Shown: positions 1 through 8,829 of the stretch, in pieces
How the letters are laid out: every line of letters begins with the position of its first letter
Numbering within the stretch: the first letter of the stretch is position 1
NCBI RefSeq assembly: GCF_004362825.1
Contig: NZ_SNXZ01000002.1
Coordinates: forward strand, 1,483,365 to 1,547,364
Length of the DNA: 64,000 bases
Reading direction: 5' to 3'
DNA from: Labedaea rhizosphaerae
Lineage (GTDB): Bacteria; Actinomycetota; Actinomycetes; Mycobacteriales; Pseudonocardiaceae
The notes under the pieces: generated by a model
What the model was told of the DNA's origin: nothing
What the model saw: the letters and a program-made list of their open reading frames with translations, nothing else
Database searches by the model: none
Translations under genes and position numbers: made by a program

Positions 1-374
1 ACCAGCACGCCGAGCCCGGTCCCGAGCACGAAGCTGACGATCGTGGTCAGCCCGACCAGCGCGATCGTCCACGGCAGACTGTCACCGAGCACTTCGGACA
101 CCGGCGTCGGGAAGAACGTGAACGACAGCCCCAGGTCACCGCGCAGCAACTGGCCGAGGTATTCGAAGTACTGGCTGAAGATGCTCTGATCGGTGTCCAT
201 CCCGAACAGCACGTACAGCGAGTGGATCGCGTTGGAGTCGATCTGGCCCTGCGCCCGGTTGACCATCGACTGCACCGGGTCGCCGGGGATGGCGCGTGGG
301 ATGAAGAAGTTGATGGTGATCGCGGCCCACGCCGTGAACAGGTAGAACCCGATGCGCCGCAGGAGGTAGCTCAT
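1..374 (-). CDS. Peptide-class ABC transporter permease (DppB/OppB type), partial
   Basis: About 124 N-terminal residues are visible; the gene runs off the left edge. The start [19 protein letters not shown] leads into the first transmembrane segment, followed by the [11 protein letters not shown] stretch that is typical of DppB/OppB-like permeases, a periplasmic stretch, and the start of a second hydrophobic segment near position 20. The start ATG (374-372) overlaps the stop of the preceding ATPase gene as ATGA, so the two are translationally coupled. Family knowledge: such permeases pair with a second permease (DppC type), expected beyond the window. The substrate is unknown; peptide-class importers also carry oligosaccharides, and the ROK regulator next door would fit a sugar. 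Confidence 0.88.
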   Translation of the reverse strand, partial: MSYLLRRIGFYLFTAWAAITINFFIPRAIPGDPVQSMVNRAQGQIDSNAIHSLYVLFGMDTDQSIFSQYFEYLGQLLRGDLGLSFTFFPTPVSEVLGDSLPWTIALVGLTTIVSFVLGTGLGVL

Positions 375-1441
375 GAGGCCGCCTCCACCGAAGGCGTGTC
401 GAACAGCCAGCACGCCGCCCAGTGACCGGGCTGGTCGCCGACCTCCAGACGCGGCGGGGATGCCACCGAGCAACGGTCCATCGCGAACGGGCAGCGCGGG
501 TGGAACCGGCAGCCCGACGGCGGCGAGATCAGGCTCGGCGGCTCGCCCTGGGCGCTGTCCTCGGGGGCATCGGTGCGCCCGGTGAGCCGGTCCGGGTCGG
601 GCGCGGACTCGACCAGCAGCCGGGTGTACGGGTGGGCGGGTGACTGCGTGACCGTCTCGCTGTCCCCGCCCTCGACCACCTGACCCGCGTACATCACCTG
701 GATGTCGTCGGCGAAGTAGCGGGCCGAGGCGATGTCGTGGGTGATGTAGAGGATCGCCAGGCGCAATCGGTCCTTCAGGTCCCGCAACAGGTTCAGCACG
801 CCGAGCCGGATCGAGACGTCCAACATGGACACCGGCTCGTCGGCCAGCAGCACCTCCGGGTCGGCGGCCAGCGCCCGGGCGATCGCCACGCGCTGGCGCT
901 GCCCGCCGGAGAGCTCGTGCGGGAACTTGTCCAGGTAGTTGCGCGCCGGCGTCAGCTGCACGCTGGCCAGCAGGTCCTCCAGCGCGGCCTCGCGTTCGGC
1001 CCGGGTGCGCCCGGCGTTGCCGTGGATGCGCAACGCGCGCGTGAGGTGGTAGCGCACGGTGTGGATCGGGTTGAGCGAGGCGAACGGGTCCTGGAAGACC
1101 ATCTGGACCGCGCGGCAGTACGCCCGGAACCGCCGCCCGCCGCGGACGTCCACCGGCTCGCCGTGCAGCCGGATCGTGCCCGCCGTCTGCCGGTGCAGCT
1201 GGGCCATCACCCGGGCCACGGTGGACTTGCCGGAACCGGATTCGCCGACCATCGCGGTCACGTGCCCACGCCGCAGCGCGAAGCTCACGTCGTCGACCGC
1301 GTGCACGTGGTGGGTGGTGCGCTTGACCACGTCCCGGCCGGTGCGCCGGACCGGGAAGTGCTTGGACACGCCCTCCGCCTCGAGCACCACGTCGCTGTCG
1401 TCCGTGGTGCCCGAGGCGGGGGCGTCGAGCTCTGCCGTCAT
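371..1441 (-). CDS. Peptide-class ABC transporter ATP-binding protein (DppF/OppF type)
   Basis: A 356-residue ATPase that would power the transporter from the cytoplasmic face. Walker [10 protein letters not shown] is at residues 66-74, the signature LSGGQ at 177-181, Walker B VLLADEP at about 197-203 and the H-loop THD near 234. The C-terminal cysteine-containing module CRFHPRCPF (about 311-319) is the oligopeptide-transporter C-terminal domain characteristic of this class and absent from other ABC ATPases. The gene starts 1 base beyond the stop of the solute-binding protein gene and overlaps the permease gene by 4 bases, so the order is binding protein, ATPase, permease. Only one ATPase is seen here; a DppD-like partner may follow beyond the left edge. 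Confidence 0.93.
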   Translation of the reverse strand: MTAELDAPASGTTDDSDVVLEAEGVSKHFPVRRTGRDVVKRTTHHVHAVDDVSFALRRGHVTAMVGESGSGKSTVARVMAQLHRQTAGTIRLHGEPVDVRGGRRFRAYCRAVQMVFQDPFASLNPIHTVRYHLTRALRIHGNAGRTRAEREAALEDLLASVQLTPARNYLDKFPHELSGGQRQRVAIARALAADPEVLLADEPVSMLDVSIRLGVLNLLRDLKDRLRLAILYITHDIASARYFADDIQVMYAGQVVEGGDSETVTQSPAHPYTRLLVESAPDPDRLTGRTDAPEDSAQGEPPSLISPPSGCRFHPRCPFAMDRCSVASPPRLEVGDQPGHWAACWLFDTPSVEAAS

Positions 1442-1442
1442 G

Positions 1443-3119
1443 TCACGCGGCCGGCTGCAGGTGCAGCAGGATGTCCAGCGCGTTGATCAGCGTCGGCTGG
1501 GCGGGGGCGTACGGGTTCTGCTCGTCCGGCCAGCCGACCCAGTGCCGGGTGGAGTACTCGCCACCGGCGTTCGCGGCCATCAGCGGGATCACCGGCATCT
1601 GGTCGACCATGATCTGCTGGACCTGGTCGAGGGCGGCCTTGCGGCCCGCGTCGTCGGTCGCGTCGGCGTACCTGGCGATGGCGTCGGTGGCCTGCTGGTT
1701 CTTGAAGCGGCCGTAGTTGCCGCTCACGCCACCGGTGCCGACCGGCTTGTACAGCGTGCCGTCCATCATGTTCTGGTACATGTCGTACGGCGTGTAGCCG
1801 TTGTTCGTCCAGTGCAGCACGCCCTGGAAGTTGCCGGTCTCCACGTTGGTGGTCCAGGCGTCCTCGTTGGCCTTGTCCACCTTGGCTTCGATGCCGATCT
1901 GGGACAGGTTGTCCTTGATGATCTCGAGGTCGGTCTGGTAGTCCGACCAGCCGGCCGGGTCCGACAGCGTGATGGTGACGGGCTTGCCGGACGGGTCGAC
2001 CAGCTTGTCGCCGTTGTAGGTGAAACCGTTGCCGGTCAACAGGGCCTTCGCGCCGGCGACGTCCACGGTGGCGTTCTTGCCCTTGAACGCGTCGGCGATG
2101 TAGGGCTCGCCCGCCGGGGTGGGGATGCCGGTGATCGAGTCGACCTTCGGGTAGAAGTAGCCGGCCTCGCCCTGCTGGACGACGTCCTCGCGGTTGATCG
2201 CCATGTTCATCGCGCGGCGCAGCACCGGGTTGTCGAACGGCTTGCGCTCGGTGTTGAGCCACAGGCCGTGCACCGCGAGCACCGATGGGAACCAGAGCTT
2301 GAAGTGCTGCGGGTCCTTGTTGGTGTAGACCGCCTTGTAGTTCGGGATGAAGACGAAGCTCCACTCGGCCGAACCGTTGGCCAGGGCCGTGGTCTGCGCG
2401 TTGTTGTCCGTGTAGGAGGTGTAGCGCAGCTCGGTGACCTTCGGCGGCGCCTGCCAGTAGCCGTCGCGGCGGACCAGCGTGACGGTCTGCGGCGTGAAGG
2501 TCTTCAACGTGTAGGGGCCGGTGCCGACCGGGTTCTTCACCGGGTCCGTGGTCGGGTCCTTCATCTTCGACCAGATGTGCTTGGGCACCACCGGCGTGTT
2601 CAGGATCTTGTTCTGGTTGACGTACTGCGACTTCGGGAAGATCAGCGTGACCTGGTTGCCCGACGCCGCGATGTCGCCGAACGGGATCGAGTTGATGTTC
2701 AGCGCCGACTTGTCCTTCAGCAGCTGGAACGTGTACGCCACGTCGTCGGCGGTCATCTTCTGCCCGTCGGAGAAGGTGACGCCGTCGCGGATGGTGATGG
2801 CGACCTTCTTGAAGTTGTCCGACCACTCCCACTTCGTGGCCAGCCACGGCTTGCCGGGATCGGTCGGCTTGACCACGTTGGTCATCACGAGCGGCTCGAA
2901 GATCACCCGGCGGTAGCCCAGCGAGGCACCGGCGGACGACTCCAGGAACGGGTTGCTGTTGTTGGTCTGCGGCCCGTTCGGCATGCCGATGGTCAGCACG
3001 CCGTTCGACGGCGTCTTGGCCGCGGAGCTGCCCCCACCGCACGCGGCCAGGCAGGACAACGACAAGACGCCCGCGACGACTAACGCGACGGCCGACGAAC
3101 CGCGACGCTTGGCTCGCAT
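1443..3119 (-). CDS. Solute-binding lipoprotein, family 5 (DppA/OppA type)
   Basis: A 558-residue extracellular binding protein anchored as a lipoprotein. The N-terminus MRAKRRG is basic, followed by a hydrophobic stretch and the lipobox LAAC with the acylated cysteine at residue 27, then a Gly/Ser linker. The body has the typical family-5 features: an early [14 protein letters not shown] segment, the [12 protein letters not shown] region, and [14 protein letters not shown] in the middle. It is the first gene of the operon with the ATPase and permease. The start is supported by AGGAGG-like bases (rc of ggtcctcctc) just upstream. The divergent ROK regulator 179 bp away is the likely regulator. 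The ligand (peptide or oligosaccharide) cannot be read from the sequence. Confidence 0.93.
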   Translation of the reverse strand: MRAKRRGSSAVALVVAGVLSLSCLAACGGGSSAAKTPSNGVLTIGMPNGPQTNNSNPFLESSAGASLGYRRVIFEPLVMTNVVKPTDPGKPWLATKWEWSDNFKKVAITIRDGVTFSDGQKMTADDVAYTFQLLKDKSALNINSIPFGDIAASGNQVTLIFPKSQYVNQNKILNTPVVPKHIWSKMKDPTTDPVKNPVGTGPYTLKTFTPQTVTLVRRDGYWQAPPKVTELRYTSYTDNNAQTTALANGSAEWSFVFIPNYKAVYTNKDPQHFKLWFPSVLAVHGLWLNTERKPFDNPVLRRAMNMAINREDVVQQGEAGYFYPKVDSITGIPTPAGEPYIADAFKGKNATVDVAGAKALLTGNGFTYNGDKLVDPSGKPVTITLSDPAGWSDYQTDLEIIKDNLSQIGIEAKVDKANEDAWTTNVETGNFQGVLHWTNNGYTPYDMYQNMMDGTLYKPVGTGGVSGNYGRFKNQQATDAIARYADATDDAGRKAALDQVQQIMVDQMPVIPLMAANAGGEYSTRHWVGWPDEQNPYAPAQPTLINALDILLHLQPAA

Positions 3120-3227
3120 GGGTCCTCCTCGGGGTGGTTCGGCGCGGCAGAGTCAACTCGTTTGTTCGCCCGCACGTCAATAACGACCAGGTGACGGCCC
3201 TCGCCTAAATTCAAGATGTGAACGAAA

Positions 3228-3251
3228 GGGCAGACTTGGCCCGGGCAGACT
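3228..3251. promoter_or_regulatory. Direct repeat in the divergent promoter region (candidate operator)
   Basis: GGGCAGACT occurs twice (3228-3236 and 3243-3251) with a 15-base period in the 179-bp space between the divergent binding-protein and ROK genes. Being the only clear repeat there, it is a candidate operator for the ROK protein. The repeat is seen directly; its role is inference. Confidence 0.3.
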
Positions 3252-3298
3252 GGGCTCGCCTCTCGTCAAGCGGTATGGCGCTGTAGTAAGGACCACAC

Positions 3299-4507
3299 AT
3301 GACCTCCAAGCACGCGACGGTCCGTGACCTGCGTCGGACCAACCGGGCCACGGTGCTGTCCCGGTTGTACTTCGACGGGCCGCTCAGCCGCTTCGAGCTC
3401 AGCGGGATCACGGGCCTGTCGGCAGCCACGGTCAGCAACGTGACCGCCGAACTGGTGCGCGAGCGGCTGGTGGTGGAGGCGGGCCAGGTCGAGTCGGACG
3501 GCGGGCGCCCGCGCGTGCTGCTGCGCGTCGACCCCGGGTACGCGATGGTCGCCGGGGTCGACATCGGCGAGACCGGCGTCAAGGCGGAGCTGTTCGACCT
3601 GGCCATGAACCGGCTCGCCGCGGTGGATCTGCCGCTGCCGTCGAAGCGGGGGAACTCGAAGCAGGCGGAGCCCGCCGCCGTCGTGGCGCAGGCGGCGGCC
3701 GGGCTGCGCGAGGTGCTGGCCGGGGTCGACGAGGACAAGGTGCTGGGCGTCGGTGTGGGCGTGCCGGGCACCGTCGAGCAGGAACCGGTGCGGGTGCACG
3801 CGCAGACCATCGGCTGGCACGACGTCCCGCTCGCCGACCTGTTGTGCGAGGCGGGTGTGTCCGTGCCCGTGTTCGTGGAGAACGGCGCGAAGACCCAGGG
3901 TCAGGCCGAGATGTGGTTCGGCGCGGGCCGCGGCGCCCGGCACGCGGTGATCCTGTTGATCGGGTCCGGTGTCGGCGCCTCGGTGATCACCGACGGGACG
4001 ATCTACCGCGGCAGCGCGAGCAGCGCCGGCGAGTGGGGCCACACGATCATCCAGTACGGCGGGCGCCGGTGTCGTTGTGGCGCAAGCGGTTGCCTGGAGG
4101 CCTACGTCGGCGGTGAGGCCATTGTGGAGCGTTATCGGGCGGTGCGCCGGGGCAAGGCGGTGGCGGGCGCCGACGAGCAGGCGAACCTCGCGACCCTGCT
4201 GGTCGCGGCCGAGAAGTCCAAGACCGCGGCCCGCGTGCTGGACGAGGCCGCCGACCACCTCGGCGCGGGCATCGCGAACCTGGTGAACCTCTTCAACCCC
4301 GAGCGCATCGTGCTGGGCGGCTGGGCTGGGCTGGCCATCGGGGCCCGCCTGTTACCCCGCATCACCGAAGCGGTCCGCACCCAGGCCCTGCGCCGCCCGT
4401 TCGAACAACTCACCATCGAGCTGGGCAAACTGGGCCCGGACGCGGTGGCGGTAGGCGCCGCAACCCTTCCCGTAGCCGCCTTGCTGGACCAACGCGGCAC
4501 CCGCTGA
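3299..4507 (+). CDS. ROK-family transcriptional regulator
   Basis: 402 residues. An N-terminal winged helix (about 1-75, RRTNRATVLSRLYFDGPLSR, then a recognition helix around LSAATVSNVTAEL) precedes a ROK sugar-kinase-like domain. The ROK zinc motif CRCGASGCLE lies near residues 256-265, after the GEWGH motif. The AGVDIGETGVKAELFD segment is the ATP/phosphate-binding-like strand; whether kinase activity remains cannot be told. The ATG is preceded by AAGGA. It is divergent from the peptide-class ABC operon, so it probably regulates that transporter in response to a sugar or sugar derivative (inference). Its length fits NagC/XylR-like ROK repressors. Confidence 0.92.
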   Translation: MTSKHATVRDLRRTNRATVLSRLYFDGPLSRFELSGITGLSAATVSNVTAELVRERLVVEAGQVESDGGRPRVLLRVDPGYAMVAGVDIGETGVKAELFDLAMNRLAAVDLPLPSKRGNSKQAEPAAVVAQAAAGLREVLAGVDEDKVLGVGVGVPGTVEQEPVRVHAQTIGWHDVPLADLLCEAGVSVPVFVENGAKTQGQAEMWFGAGRGARHAVILLIGSGVGASVITDGTIYRGSASSAGEWGHTIIQYGGRRCRCGASGCLEAYVGGEAIVERYRAVRRGKAVAGADEQANLATLLVAAEKSKTAARVLDEAADHLGAGIANLVNLFNPERIVLGGWAGLAIGARLLPRITEAVRTQALRRPFEQLTIELGKLGPDAVAVGAATLPVAALLDQRGTR

Positions 4508-4511
4508 CCCG

Positions 4512-4562
4512 CCCTGAATGTCCCATTCGAGACACCCAACGCCCCCAATGGGCCATTCAAGG
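4512..4562. repeat. 51-bp dispersed inverted repeat, copy A
   Basis: Imperfect inverted repeat with arms 4512-4527 and 4547-4562 (14 of 16 pairs). Read on the minus strand it matches the element at 43068-43118 at 46 of 51 positions, so both are copies of one family in opposite orientation. It sits just after the ROK stop codon and before the lysozyme gene and could act as a terminator. Confidence 0.8.
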
Positions 4563-4638
4563 CTTTCGTTGCTACCGACCCAACTGGACCGTGTGGGAGT
4601 GTCTTTTTCACCACTTGCCACACGGAAGAGGTCGGGGC

Positions 4639-5469
4639 ATGAAGAAACTCTCCAAGCGCGCGAAACTCGGCGCCTGCGCGACGGTGCTGGTGGCCGCCGC
4701 CGCGGGCATCTCGGTCAACACGGCATCGGCGGAAGCGCCGCAAGCCCATCCGTCGGTCGCGCACCCGGAGCGGGACTACATGGGTTCGCAGGTCCGGCTG
4801 CACATGCCGAAGGTCAAGTCCATCCCACCGCACCTGCAGGACACCGTGCCGGGTCTGGACGTCAGCGGCTGGCAGGGCAACGTCGACTGGGGCACGGTCG
4901 CGGCCAACGGCGCGAAGTTCGCCTACGTCAAGGCGACCGAGAGCATCGACTACACCAGCGACTACTTCTCCCAGCAGTACGACGGCTCGTACGGCGCCGG
5001 CATCATCCGCGGGGCCTACCACTTCGCCACACCGAACACGTCCAGCGGCGCCGATCAGGCCAACTTCTTCGTCGACCACGGGGGCGGCTGGTCGCAGGAC
5101 GGCATGACGCTGCCGGGCATGCTCGACATCGAGTGGAACCCGTACGGCGACACCTGCTACGGCCTTGACCAGGCGAGCATGGCCGGGTGGATCGCCGACT
5201 TCAGCAACACCTACCAGGCCCGCACCGGCCGCTGGCCCGCCATCTACACCGCGACGAGCTGGTGGAACCAGTGCGTGGGCGACGCGGGCAGCGGCTTCGG
5301 CGCCAACAGCCCGCTGGTGATCGCCAACTACAACGGCAGCCCGGGTGCGTTGCCGGCCGGCTGGGACTTCCAGACCATCTGGCAGTTCGCCGACTCCGGC
5401 ACCTTCCCCGGTGACCAGGACCAGTTCAACGGGGACATCACCCGCGTGCAGGCCCTCGCCAACGGCTGA
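4639..5469 (+). CDS. Secreted GH25 lysozyme (N,O-diacetylmuramidase)
   Basis: 276 residues from ATG 4639, chosen because it begins the signal peptide (MKKLSKRAKLGACATVLVAA, ending near NTASA-E about residue 32); the reading frame is open 16 codons further upstream but without signal character. The GH25 domain starts at VPGLDVSGWQG; the DVSxxQ strand and the LDIEWN motif carry the acidic residues used to cleave the MurNAc-GlcNAc bond of peptidoglycan. YVKATES and AYHFATPNTS are further family hallmarks. The length is normal for a single-domain GH25 enzyme; no cell-wall-binding repeats follow. It is likely monocistronic and ends in a strong hairpin. Confidence 0.94.
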   Translation: MKKLSKRAKLGACATVLVAAAAGISVNTASAEAPQAHPSVAHPERDYMGSQVRLHMPKVKSIPPHLQDTVPGLDVSGWQGNVDWGTVAANGAKFAYVKATESIDYTSDYFSQQYDGSYGAGIIRGAYHFATPNTSSGADQANFFVDHGGGWSQDGMTLPGMLDIEWNPYGDTCYGLDQASMAGWIADFSNTYQARTGRWPAIYTATSWWNQCVGDAGSGFGANSPLVIANYNGSPGALPAGWDFQTIWQFADSGTFPGDQDQFNGDITRVQALANG

Positions 5470-5483
5470 CGAGCACGGACCAA

Positions 5484-5518
5484 GGAAGCGGGGCCCCGCG
5501 CTGCGAGGCCCCGCTTCC
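5484..5518 (+). terminator. Hairpin after the lysozyme gene
   Basis: A perfect 12-bp stem (GGAAGCGGGGCC 5484-5495 with 5507-5518) and an 11-base loop lie 15 bases after the lysozyme stop. There is no T-tract, as is common for high-GC terminators; it may also serve the converging gene at 5531. Confidence 0.65.
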
Positions 5519-5530
5519 GTCGTCGTGGGG

Positions 5531-5941
5531 TCAGCCCGTCGCGTCGAGTTCCTGGCGGATGGCGGCCGCCGTCGCGGCGAAGTGTCTGGAGACGGCGCAG
5601 TTGTGGCCCAGCGTCCGGGTGGCGCGCACCGTGATCTTGTGACCGAGCAGGTCGAACGACGGGAGCCGGTCCGGGCACGTCGTCCGGTACAGCACGGCGT
5701 TGGTGACGTCGCCGTGTTCGAGGCGGGTGGCCGCCTCGTCGGAACCGGCGAGGTCCCTCACGTAGGCCACCACCTCGTGCGGGTGGGGGCCACCGGCCCA
5801 GTCTAGGAAGAAGCCGCCATGGCTCTCCCAGAACCGGAATCTGTCGGCGCCGGTCATGATCCCCGGTCGCCCGGAGTCGAACAGCACCGACATCAGCCTG
5901 CCCAGCACCTCGTAGCGCTGGGCCGTCCTGCGGTTGGTCAT
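5531..5941 (-). CDS. Hypothetical protein, 136 aa
   Basis: No family recognised. The protein is soluble, with no signal peptide or membrane segment. It has a hydrophilic N-terminus (MTNRRTAQRYEVLGRLMSVL), an aromatic-rich middle (RFRFWESHGGFFLDWAGG), an acidic stretch (DLAGSDEAATRLEHGD) and an Ala-rich C-terminal helix. Codon use is typical for the window and no competing frame is better, which supports it being real. It converges on the lysozyme gene and is divergent from the beta-helix gene, with 215 bp between their starts. Confidence 0.6.
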   Translation of the reverse strand: MTNRRTAQRYEVLGRLMSVLFDSGRPGIMTGADRFRFWESHGGFFLDWAGGPHPHEVVAYVRDLAGSDEAATRLEHGDVTNAVLYRTTCPDRLPSFDLLGHKITVRATRTLGHNCAVSRHFAATAAAIRQELDATG

Positions 5942-6156
5942 GCCGAACGATAAACCGTGGCGTTAAGCACGTGTGACGGCACGCCGACATTCGCATGAAG
6001 CTGCCACCGCGGTTCACCCGATACCGCAGGTCAAGGGAAGTTCGCGCCCAAGATCGGAGAGATTCGGGCACGCCGCTCCACCGGCTGTCGACACGCGCTC
6101 CAGCGCCTGGCTAGTTTCGCCCGGCCGGTACAAGCACGACCCGGGGGTAGGCCGAG

Positions 6157-7842
6157 GTGCGCAGCACAGATCCGTACGAACCGGACCTCGGCAAGCACAC
6201 CGTGGTGTTCGAACCGGACACCCCGGCCGCCGTGGTGCAGCAGACGTTGGACCGCATCGCCGCCGAGCAGCACACCAACCAGTTCGGCCCGCAGCGCCAC
6301 GCCCTGCTCTTCGCGCCCGGCGAGTACAAGGCCGACCTGAACCTCGGCTTCTACACCCAGGTGGCCGGGCTCGGGCTGCTCCCGGACGACACCAGCATCG
6401 CCGGGCACATTCGCGTGGAGGCCGATTGGCTCGCCCAGGACGGCGATCCGGGCAATACGGGCAACGGCACCCAAAACTTCTGGCGGGCCGCGGAAAACCT
6501 CGCGGTGACCGTGCCCGACGGCGAGGTCGAGCGGTGGGCGGTCTCGCAGGCCTCGCCGTACCGGCGGATGCACCTGCGCGGTCCGATCCAGCTGTGGAAC
6601 GGCAGCGACGGCTGGGCCAGTGGCGGCCTGATCGCCGACTCGCGCATCGACGGCGTCGTGGAGTCCGGTACCCAGCAACAGTTCCTGACCCGCAACAGCG
6701 AGCTGACCCAGGGCTGGTCGGGCGCGAACTGGAACATGGTGTTCGTCGGCACCGAAGGCGCGCCGCCGCACCGGTTCCCCGATCCGGCGCACACCACGAT
6801 CGACCGCACGCCGTTGATCCGGGAGAAGCCGTTCCTGCACCGGGCGGACGACGGCGAGTACCGGGTGTTCGTGCCGGGCCTGCGCTCGGCGACCCGCGGG
6901 CCGAGCTGGACCAGGGGCGAGCAGCCCGGCCGTTCGGTGTCGTTGCGGGAGTTCTTCGTCGCCAAGCCCGAAGATCCGGCGTCGTCGATCAACGCGGCCC
7001 TCGCCGCAGGCAGGCATGTCCTTTTCACACCAGGGATCTACGAACTCAGCGAGCCCGTCGTCGTGACCCGGCCGGGCACCGTCCTCTTGGGACTGGGCCT
7101 GGCGACGCTGATCCCGGTCCACGGCACGGCAGCGCTGCGTGTGTCCGATGTGGACGGAGTGACCATTGCCGGCCTCCTGGTCGACGCCGGCCCCTCGCGT
7201 TCCCCCGTGCTGGTCGAGGTCGGCACACCCGGCTGCACCGCGCGGCACACGGCCGATCCGGTCCTGCTTTCCGACCTGTTCGTCCGTGTCGGCGGTGCGG
7301 GGGCCGGTGCCGCGGACGTGAGCCTGGCGATCCACAGCAACGACGTGCTCGCCGATCACCTCTGGCTCTGGCGGGCCGATCACGGCGACGGCGTCGGCTG
7401 GGAGGTCAACCCCGCCGACCACGGGCTGGTCGTGCACGGGCACGACGTGACCGTCTACGGGTTGTTCGTCGAGCACTACCAGCGCGAGAACGTGTTGTGG
7501 CACGGCGAACGCGGCCGCACCTACTTCTTCCAGAACGAGCTGCCCTACGACCCGCCGGACAACACGACGTGGCCGGGTTTCCCGGCGTACGCGGTGGCCG
7601 ACTCGGTGCGTGATCACCGCGGCTGGGGTCTGGGCAGCTACTGCTACTTCCTGACCAATCCGCGGGTGAGCACCGACCGCGCCTTCGCGGTGCCGGACGC
7701 CCCCGAGGTCGCGCTGCACGGCGTGGTCACGGTGTCGCTGGGCGGCGGCGTCGGCGCGATCCGGCACATGGTCAACGATGTGGGCCCGCAGGTCGACCAG
7801 GCACGACCGGTGAGCCACCTCGCGTCCTACCCTCAGGCATGA
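6157..7842 (+). CDS. Right-handed beta-helix (pectate-lyase-like) protein
   Basis: 561 residues with a GTG start. It resembles the large actinobacterial proteins sometimes labelled adenylyl cyclase or coagulation factor 5/8 domain protein: an N-terminal ANFGPN-like HTNQFGPQRHALLFAPGEY segment, then many short beta strands with recurring patterns (VTVPDGEV, LRGPIQLW, IADSRIDGVVESGT, GVTIAGLLVDAG, SDLFVRVGG, LADHLWLWRADHG, YGLFVEHYQRENV). These suggest a single-stranded beta-helix acting on or binding polysaccharide. There is no signal peptide from this start, which is odd for a glycan-active fold. The stop overlaps the start of the oxidoreductase gene (ATGA). Function is inferred from fold only. 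Confidence 0.75.
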   Translation: MRSTDPYEPDLGKHTVVFEPDTPAAVVQQTLDRIAAEQHTNQFGPQRHALLFAPGEYKADLNLGFYTQVAGLGLLPDDTSIAGHIRVEADWLAQDGDPGNTGNGTQNFWRAAENLAVTVPDGEVERWAVSQASPYRRMHLRGPIQLWNGSDGWASGGLIADSRIDGVVESGTQQQFLTRNSELTQGWSGANWNMVFVGTEGAPPHRFPDPAHTTIDRTPLIREKPFLHRADDGEYRVFVPGLRSATRGPSWTRGEQPGRSVSLREFFVAKPEDPASSINAALAAGRHVLFTPGIYELSEPVVVTRPGTVLLGLGLATLIPVHGTAALRVSDVDGVTIAGLLVDAGPSRSPVLVEVGTPGCTARHTADPVLLSDLFVRVGGAGAGAADVSLAIHSNDVLADHLWLWRADHGDGVGWEVNPADHGLVVHGHDVTVYGLFVEHYQRENVLWHGERGRTYFFQNELPYDPPDNTTWPGFPAYAVADSVRDHRGWGLGSYCYFLTNPRVSTDRAFAVPDAPEVALHGVVTVSLGGGVGAIRHMVNDVGPQVDQARPVSHLASYPQA

Positions 7843-8756
7843 CCGTTGGTGTGATGCTCCCCCGGGACCTGGCCCCGGAACAGGTTCTGTCGTTCGCCGA
7901 AGCGGCGGAGCAGCTCGGCTTCGCGCAGCTGTGGGTGGTGGAGGACTGGGGCTTCCGCGGCGGGATCGCGCAGGCCGCGGCCGTGCTCGCGGCGACCGGG
8001 CGGATCACCGTCGGCGTCGGCATCCTGCCCGCGGCCGCGCGCAACGCCGCGTTCACGGCGATGGAGCTGGCGACCCTCGCCGAGCTGTTCCCGGGCCGGG
8101 TGATCGCGGGCATCGGGCACGGGATGCCGGACTGGATGCGGCAGGTCGGCGCCCGGGTCGCGTCACCGCTGACCCTGCTCGCCGAGCACCTGGCCGCCGT
8201 GCGGGCGCTGCTGCGCGGCGAGCGCGTGAGCACCGAGGGCCGGTACGTCCGGCTGACCGACGCCGTGCTGACCAGCCCGCCGTCGGTCGTCCCGCCGGTG
8301 CTCGCCGGCGTGCGCGGCCCGAAATCGCTTGCGGTGTCCGGCAAGCACGCCGACGGCACCTTGCTCGCCGAGCCGGTCACGCCGGAATACTTGGCGTCGG
8401 CCAAGCAGCACATCGCGGCCGGCGGCCCGCACCAGCTCGTGGCGTACGCCGTGGCGGCGGTCGGGCCGGACTCCTACGACATGGTGCGACCCGCGCTGGA
8501 GTGGATCGGGGAGCCGGACTGGGCCCCGCACCTGGCGCCGACGCCGTTCGCCGACGAGGTCGCCCGGCTGCGCGCCGCCGCCTCGAGCCGAGCGGAGTTC
8601 GCCGCGTCCTTGCCTGACGATCTGGTGGCCAAGCTCGCGATCGCGGGTCCGCTCGACGTGGCCCGCCGCCGGATCGGCGAACTGCACGAGGCCGGCGCCG
8701 ACGTGGTCGTGCTCGTGCCGGCCGGGCCGCTACCCGACCTGGCGCAGCTGGTCTGA
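7839..8756 (+). CDS. LLM-class (luciferase-like) flavin/F420-dependent oxidoreductase
   Basis: 305 residues forming one luciferase-like TIM barrel. Diagnostic parts are GVMLPRDLAPEQVLSFAEAAEQLGF at the N-terminus, the ITVGVGILPAAARN strand, the AELFPGRVIAGIGHGMPDWM segment, and LAEHLAAVRALLRGERVSTEGRYV, all standard for actinobacterial LLM oxidoreductases, many of which use F420. The substrate is unknown. Its ATG lies inside the last codons of the beta-helix gene, so the pair is co-translated, an unusual partnership. A strong hairpin follows the stop. Confidence 0.9.
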   Translation: MTVGVMLPRDLAPEQVLSFAEAAEQLGFAQLWVVEDWGFRGGIAQAAAVLAATGRITVGVGILPAAARNAAFTAMELATLAELFPGRVIAGIGHGMPDWMRQVGARVASPLTLLAEHLAAVRALLRGERVSTEGRYVRLTDAVLTSPPSVVPPVLAGVRGPKSLAVSGKHADGTLLAEPVTPEYLASAKQHIAAGGPHQLVAYAVAAVGPDSYDMVRPALEWIGEPDWAPHLAPTPFADEVARLRAAASSRAEFAASLPDDLVAKLAIAGPLDVARRRIGELHEAGADVVVLVPAGPLPDLAQLV

Positions 8757-8771
8757 ACGACCCCGGACAGG

Positions 8772-8805
8772 CCGGTGGCCGGGCGCATCAGCGCCCGGCC
8801 ACCGG
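8772..8805. terminator. Bidirectional terminator hairpin
   Basis: A 15-bp perfect stem (8772-8786 with 8791-8805) and ATCA loop lie between the converging oxidoreductase and protease genes, followed on the plus side by TCTTCCTT. It can serve both directions. Confidence 0.8.
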
Positions 8806-8829
8806 TCTTCCTTCATCGCAGGGAAAGGA

